6,403 nt of DNA from Candidatus Solincola tengchongensis (GTDB taxonomy: Bacteria; Actinomycetota; Geothermincolia; Geothermincolales; RBG-13-55-18). Of this stretch, positions 5,350-6,403 are shown one piece after another. The position numbers and the translations under genes are program-made. The stretch is taken from positions 1-6,403 of the forward strand of contig JACVJH010000274.1 in assembly GCA_015711895.1 (NCBI GenBank). The letters are read 5' to 3'. Positions within the stretch are counted from its first letter, which is position 1. Every line of letters begins with the position of its first letter. Under the pieces are notes generated by a model. That model was not told the DNA's origin, did not search any database, and worked only from the letters and a program-made list of their open reading frames with translations.

Positions 5350-6403
5350 TGCCGGAAGCAGGAACCATCGCCCTCCCACTGCGGGCCAACCGCCCGCTCC
5401 TGGCCCTCTTCTTCTCCCAGTTTCTGGGAATGGTGGCCAGGGGCGTCTACTACGTGGGCCTGCCCCTCTTCGTACTGGAGCGCACGGGCTCCCCCTTCTC
5501 CATGAGCGTGTCCCTCTTCCTCAGCTTCGCCCCCTTCACCCTGGCCGCGCCCTTCGTGGGCCCCGTGGTGGACCGCTTCTCGCGCCGCGACCTCCTCGTG
5601 GCCTCCAACCTCCTGTACGGGTCGTTCATCCTCATCCTCCCCTTCCTGCGCGCTCCCTACCCCGTCTTCGCCGTGGCCTTCTGCGCCTCGATGTGTGGAG
5701 TCCTGGTGTCCAACTGCATAGTCGCCTTGCTCCCGGAGCTTGTGGAGATATCCCAGCTCGCCAGGGCCAATTCGGCGTACATGTTCCTCCGTTCGGCGAC
5801 CTTCCTCCTGAGCACCGGCTCCGCGTATTTCCTGGTCAAGGCGCTGGGAAAGGCAAACGTCTTCTTTCTCTGCTCCGCCCTTCTCGGTGCCTGCTCGGCG
5901 GCCGGCCTGTTGGTGAAGAGGGACGAGGGAAAGAGGCGGCCCGGCGTTCGGGGCTACGGGGAGGCCTCCCCCATCCGGGGAATGGCCCGGGCGGTGAGCA
6001 TCATCCGTTCCGACCGACACGTGCGCGGGCTGACGGTCATGCACCTCCTCTTCATGCCCGTGTTCGGGGCTTTCGAGGTGTTGCTCCCCCTCTTCAGCGC
6101 ACAGCGGCTGGGGGAGGTCAATTACTACACGCTGCTCAGCGCTGCGGTGGGAGCCGGCCTGGCCCTGGGAAGCTTGTTCGCCTACCGCATTCTGGAAAGG
6201 GTGCGGCCCTTGAGCCTGGTTCTCGTCAGTTTCTGCGGGTATGCCGCCGGCGTCTTCCTCCTCAGCCGTTCCGCCTCGCTGGGGGCCTCCCTGCTCGTCT
6301 GTTTAAGCATGGGGGTGGTGGATGCCCTGGGTTTCACGACCTACGAGTTCCTCCGCCAGCGCCTGATACCTTCCGAGTTCCGGGGTCGGGTCTTCGCCAC
6401 CAT
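5349..6403 (+). CDS. MFS transporter, partial (EntS/MFS_3-like exporter family)
   Basis: An open frame from the ATG at 5349 to the window edge, 351 residues with the C-terminus missing. It is strongly hydrophobic, with segments near 16-44, 52-73, 84-100, 105-130, 144-164, 170-188, 226-250, 258-280, 286-305 and 310-330. Between the second and third segments is the MFS motif A variant GPVVDRFSRR (71-80, Asp75-Arg76). LPELVEISQLARANS (128-142) and RQRLIPSEFRGRVFA (336-350) are typical of the MFS_3 branch that includes the enterobactin exporter EntS and many drug or lipid-linked exporters. The charged loop at 189-222 is the central cytoplasmic loop. About two membrane segments should lie beyond the window. 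The start shares one base with the MEMO stop (TGATG) and has no ribosome binding site, so translation probably depends on re-initiation. The substrate is unknown; the coupling suggests one related to MEMO function. Confidence 0.88.
   Translation, partial: MPEAGTIALPLRANRPLLALFFSQFLGMVARGVYYVGLPLFVLERTGSPFSMSVSLFLSFAPFTLAAPFVGPVVDRFSRRDLLVASNLLYGSFILILPFLRAPYPVFAVAFCASMCGVLVSNCIVALLPELVEISQLARANSAYMFLRSATFLLSTGSAYFLVKALGKANVFFLCSALLGACSAAGLLVKRDEGKRRPGVRGYGEASPIRGMARAVSIIRSDRHVRGLTVMHLLFMPVFGAFEVLLPLFSAQRLGEVNYYTLLSAAVGAGLALGSLFAYRILERVRPLSLVLVSFCGYAAGVFLLSRSASLGASLLVCLSMGVVDALGFTTYEFLRQRLIPSEFRGRVFAT

Noticed and set aside
5232..6044. Minus-strand open frame opposite the MFS gene
   Set aside because: The translation is a charged low-complexity string, and the + strand frame has clear membrane segments and MFS motifs.

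Overview
The window is GC-rich DNA whose protein genes are all on the + strand, with strongly G/C-biased third codon positions. The gene families suggest a high-GC, probably anaerobic or facultative bacterium. They are an ADP-forming acyl-CoA synthetase alpha-type protein, a beta-propeller lipoprotein, a HEAT-repeat protein, a MEMO-family protein and an MFS exporter. A deep Actinomycetota lineage would fit, but nothing here fixes the taxon.

Layout: 1-532 holds no convincing gene, only short imperfect repeats, hairpins and a possible promoter. 533-1930 encodes a 465-residue CoA-binding/ligase protein with the phospho-histidine motif of NDP-forming acetyl-CoA synthetase alpha subunits; no ATP-grasp beta subunit lies beside it. 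1931-2299 is a gap with several hairpins. 2300-3252 encodes a WD40-like (TolB-type) propeller lipoprotein that is broken near 2640: the reading frame changes, and about 21 residues of the blade period are missing at the same place. 3382-3654 encodes a 90-residue HEAT-repeat protein. 3655-4116 is a second large gap ending in an AT-rich palindromic promoter-like element. 4117-5349 encodes an AmmeMemoRadiSam protein B (MEMO) homologue with an extra PqqD-like N-terminal domain. Its stop codon overlaps the start of an MFS transporter (5349 to beyond the window end).

The clearest functional unit is the MEMO-MFS pair, which share one base (TGATG) and are probably co-transcribed and translationally coupled. 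The other genes are separated by long non-coding stretches and look like independent units. About 23% of the window is non-coding, which is high for a bacterium. I found no tRNA, rRNA, CRISPR array or insertion sequence. The points most worth a second look are the PqqD-like/MEMO fusion coupled to a transporter, and the lost half-blade in the propeller lipoprotein.
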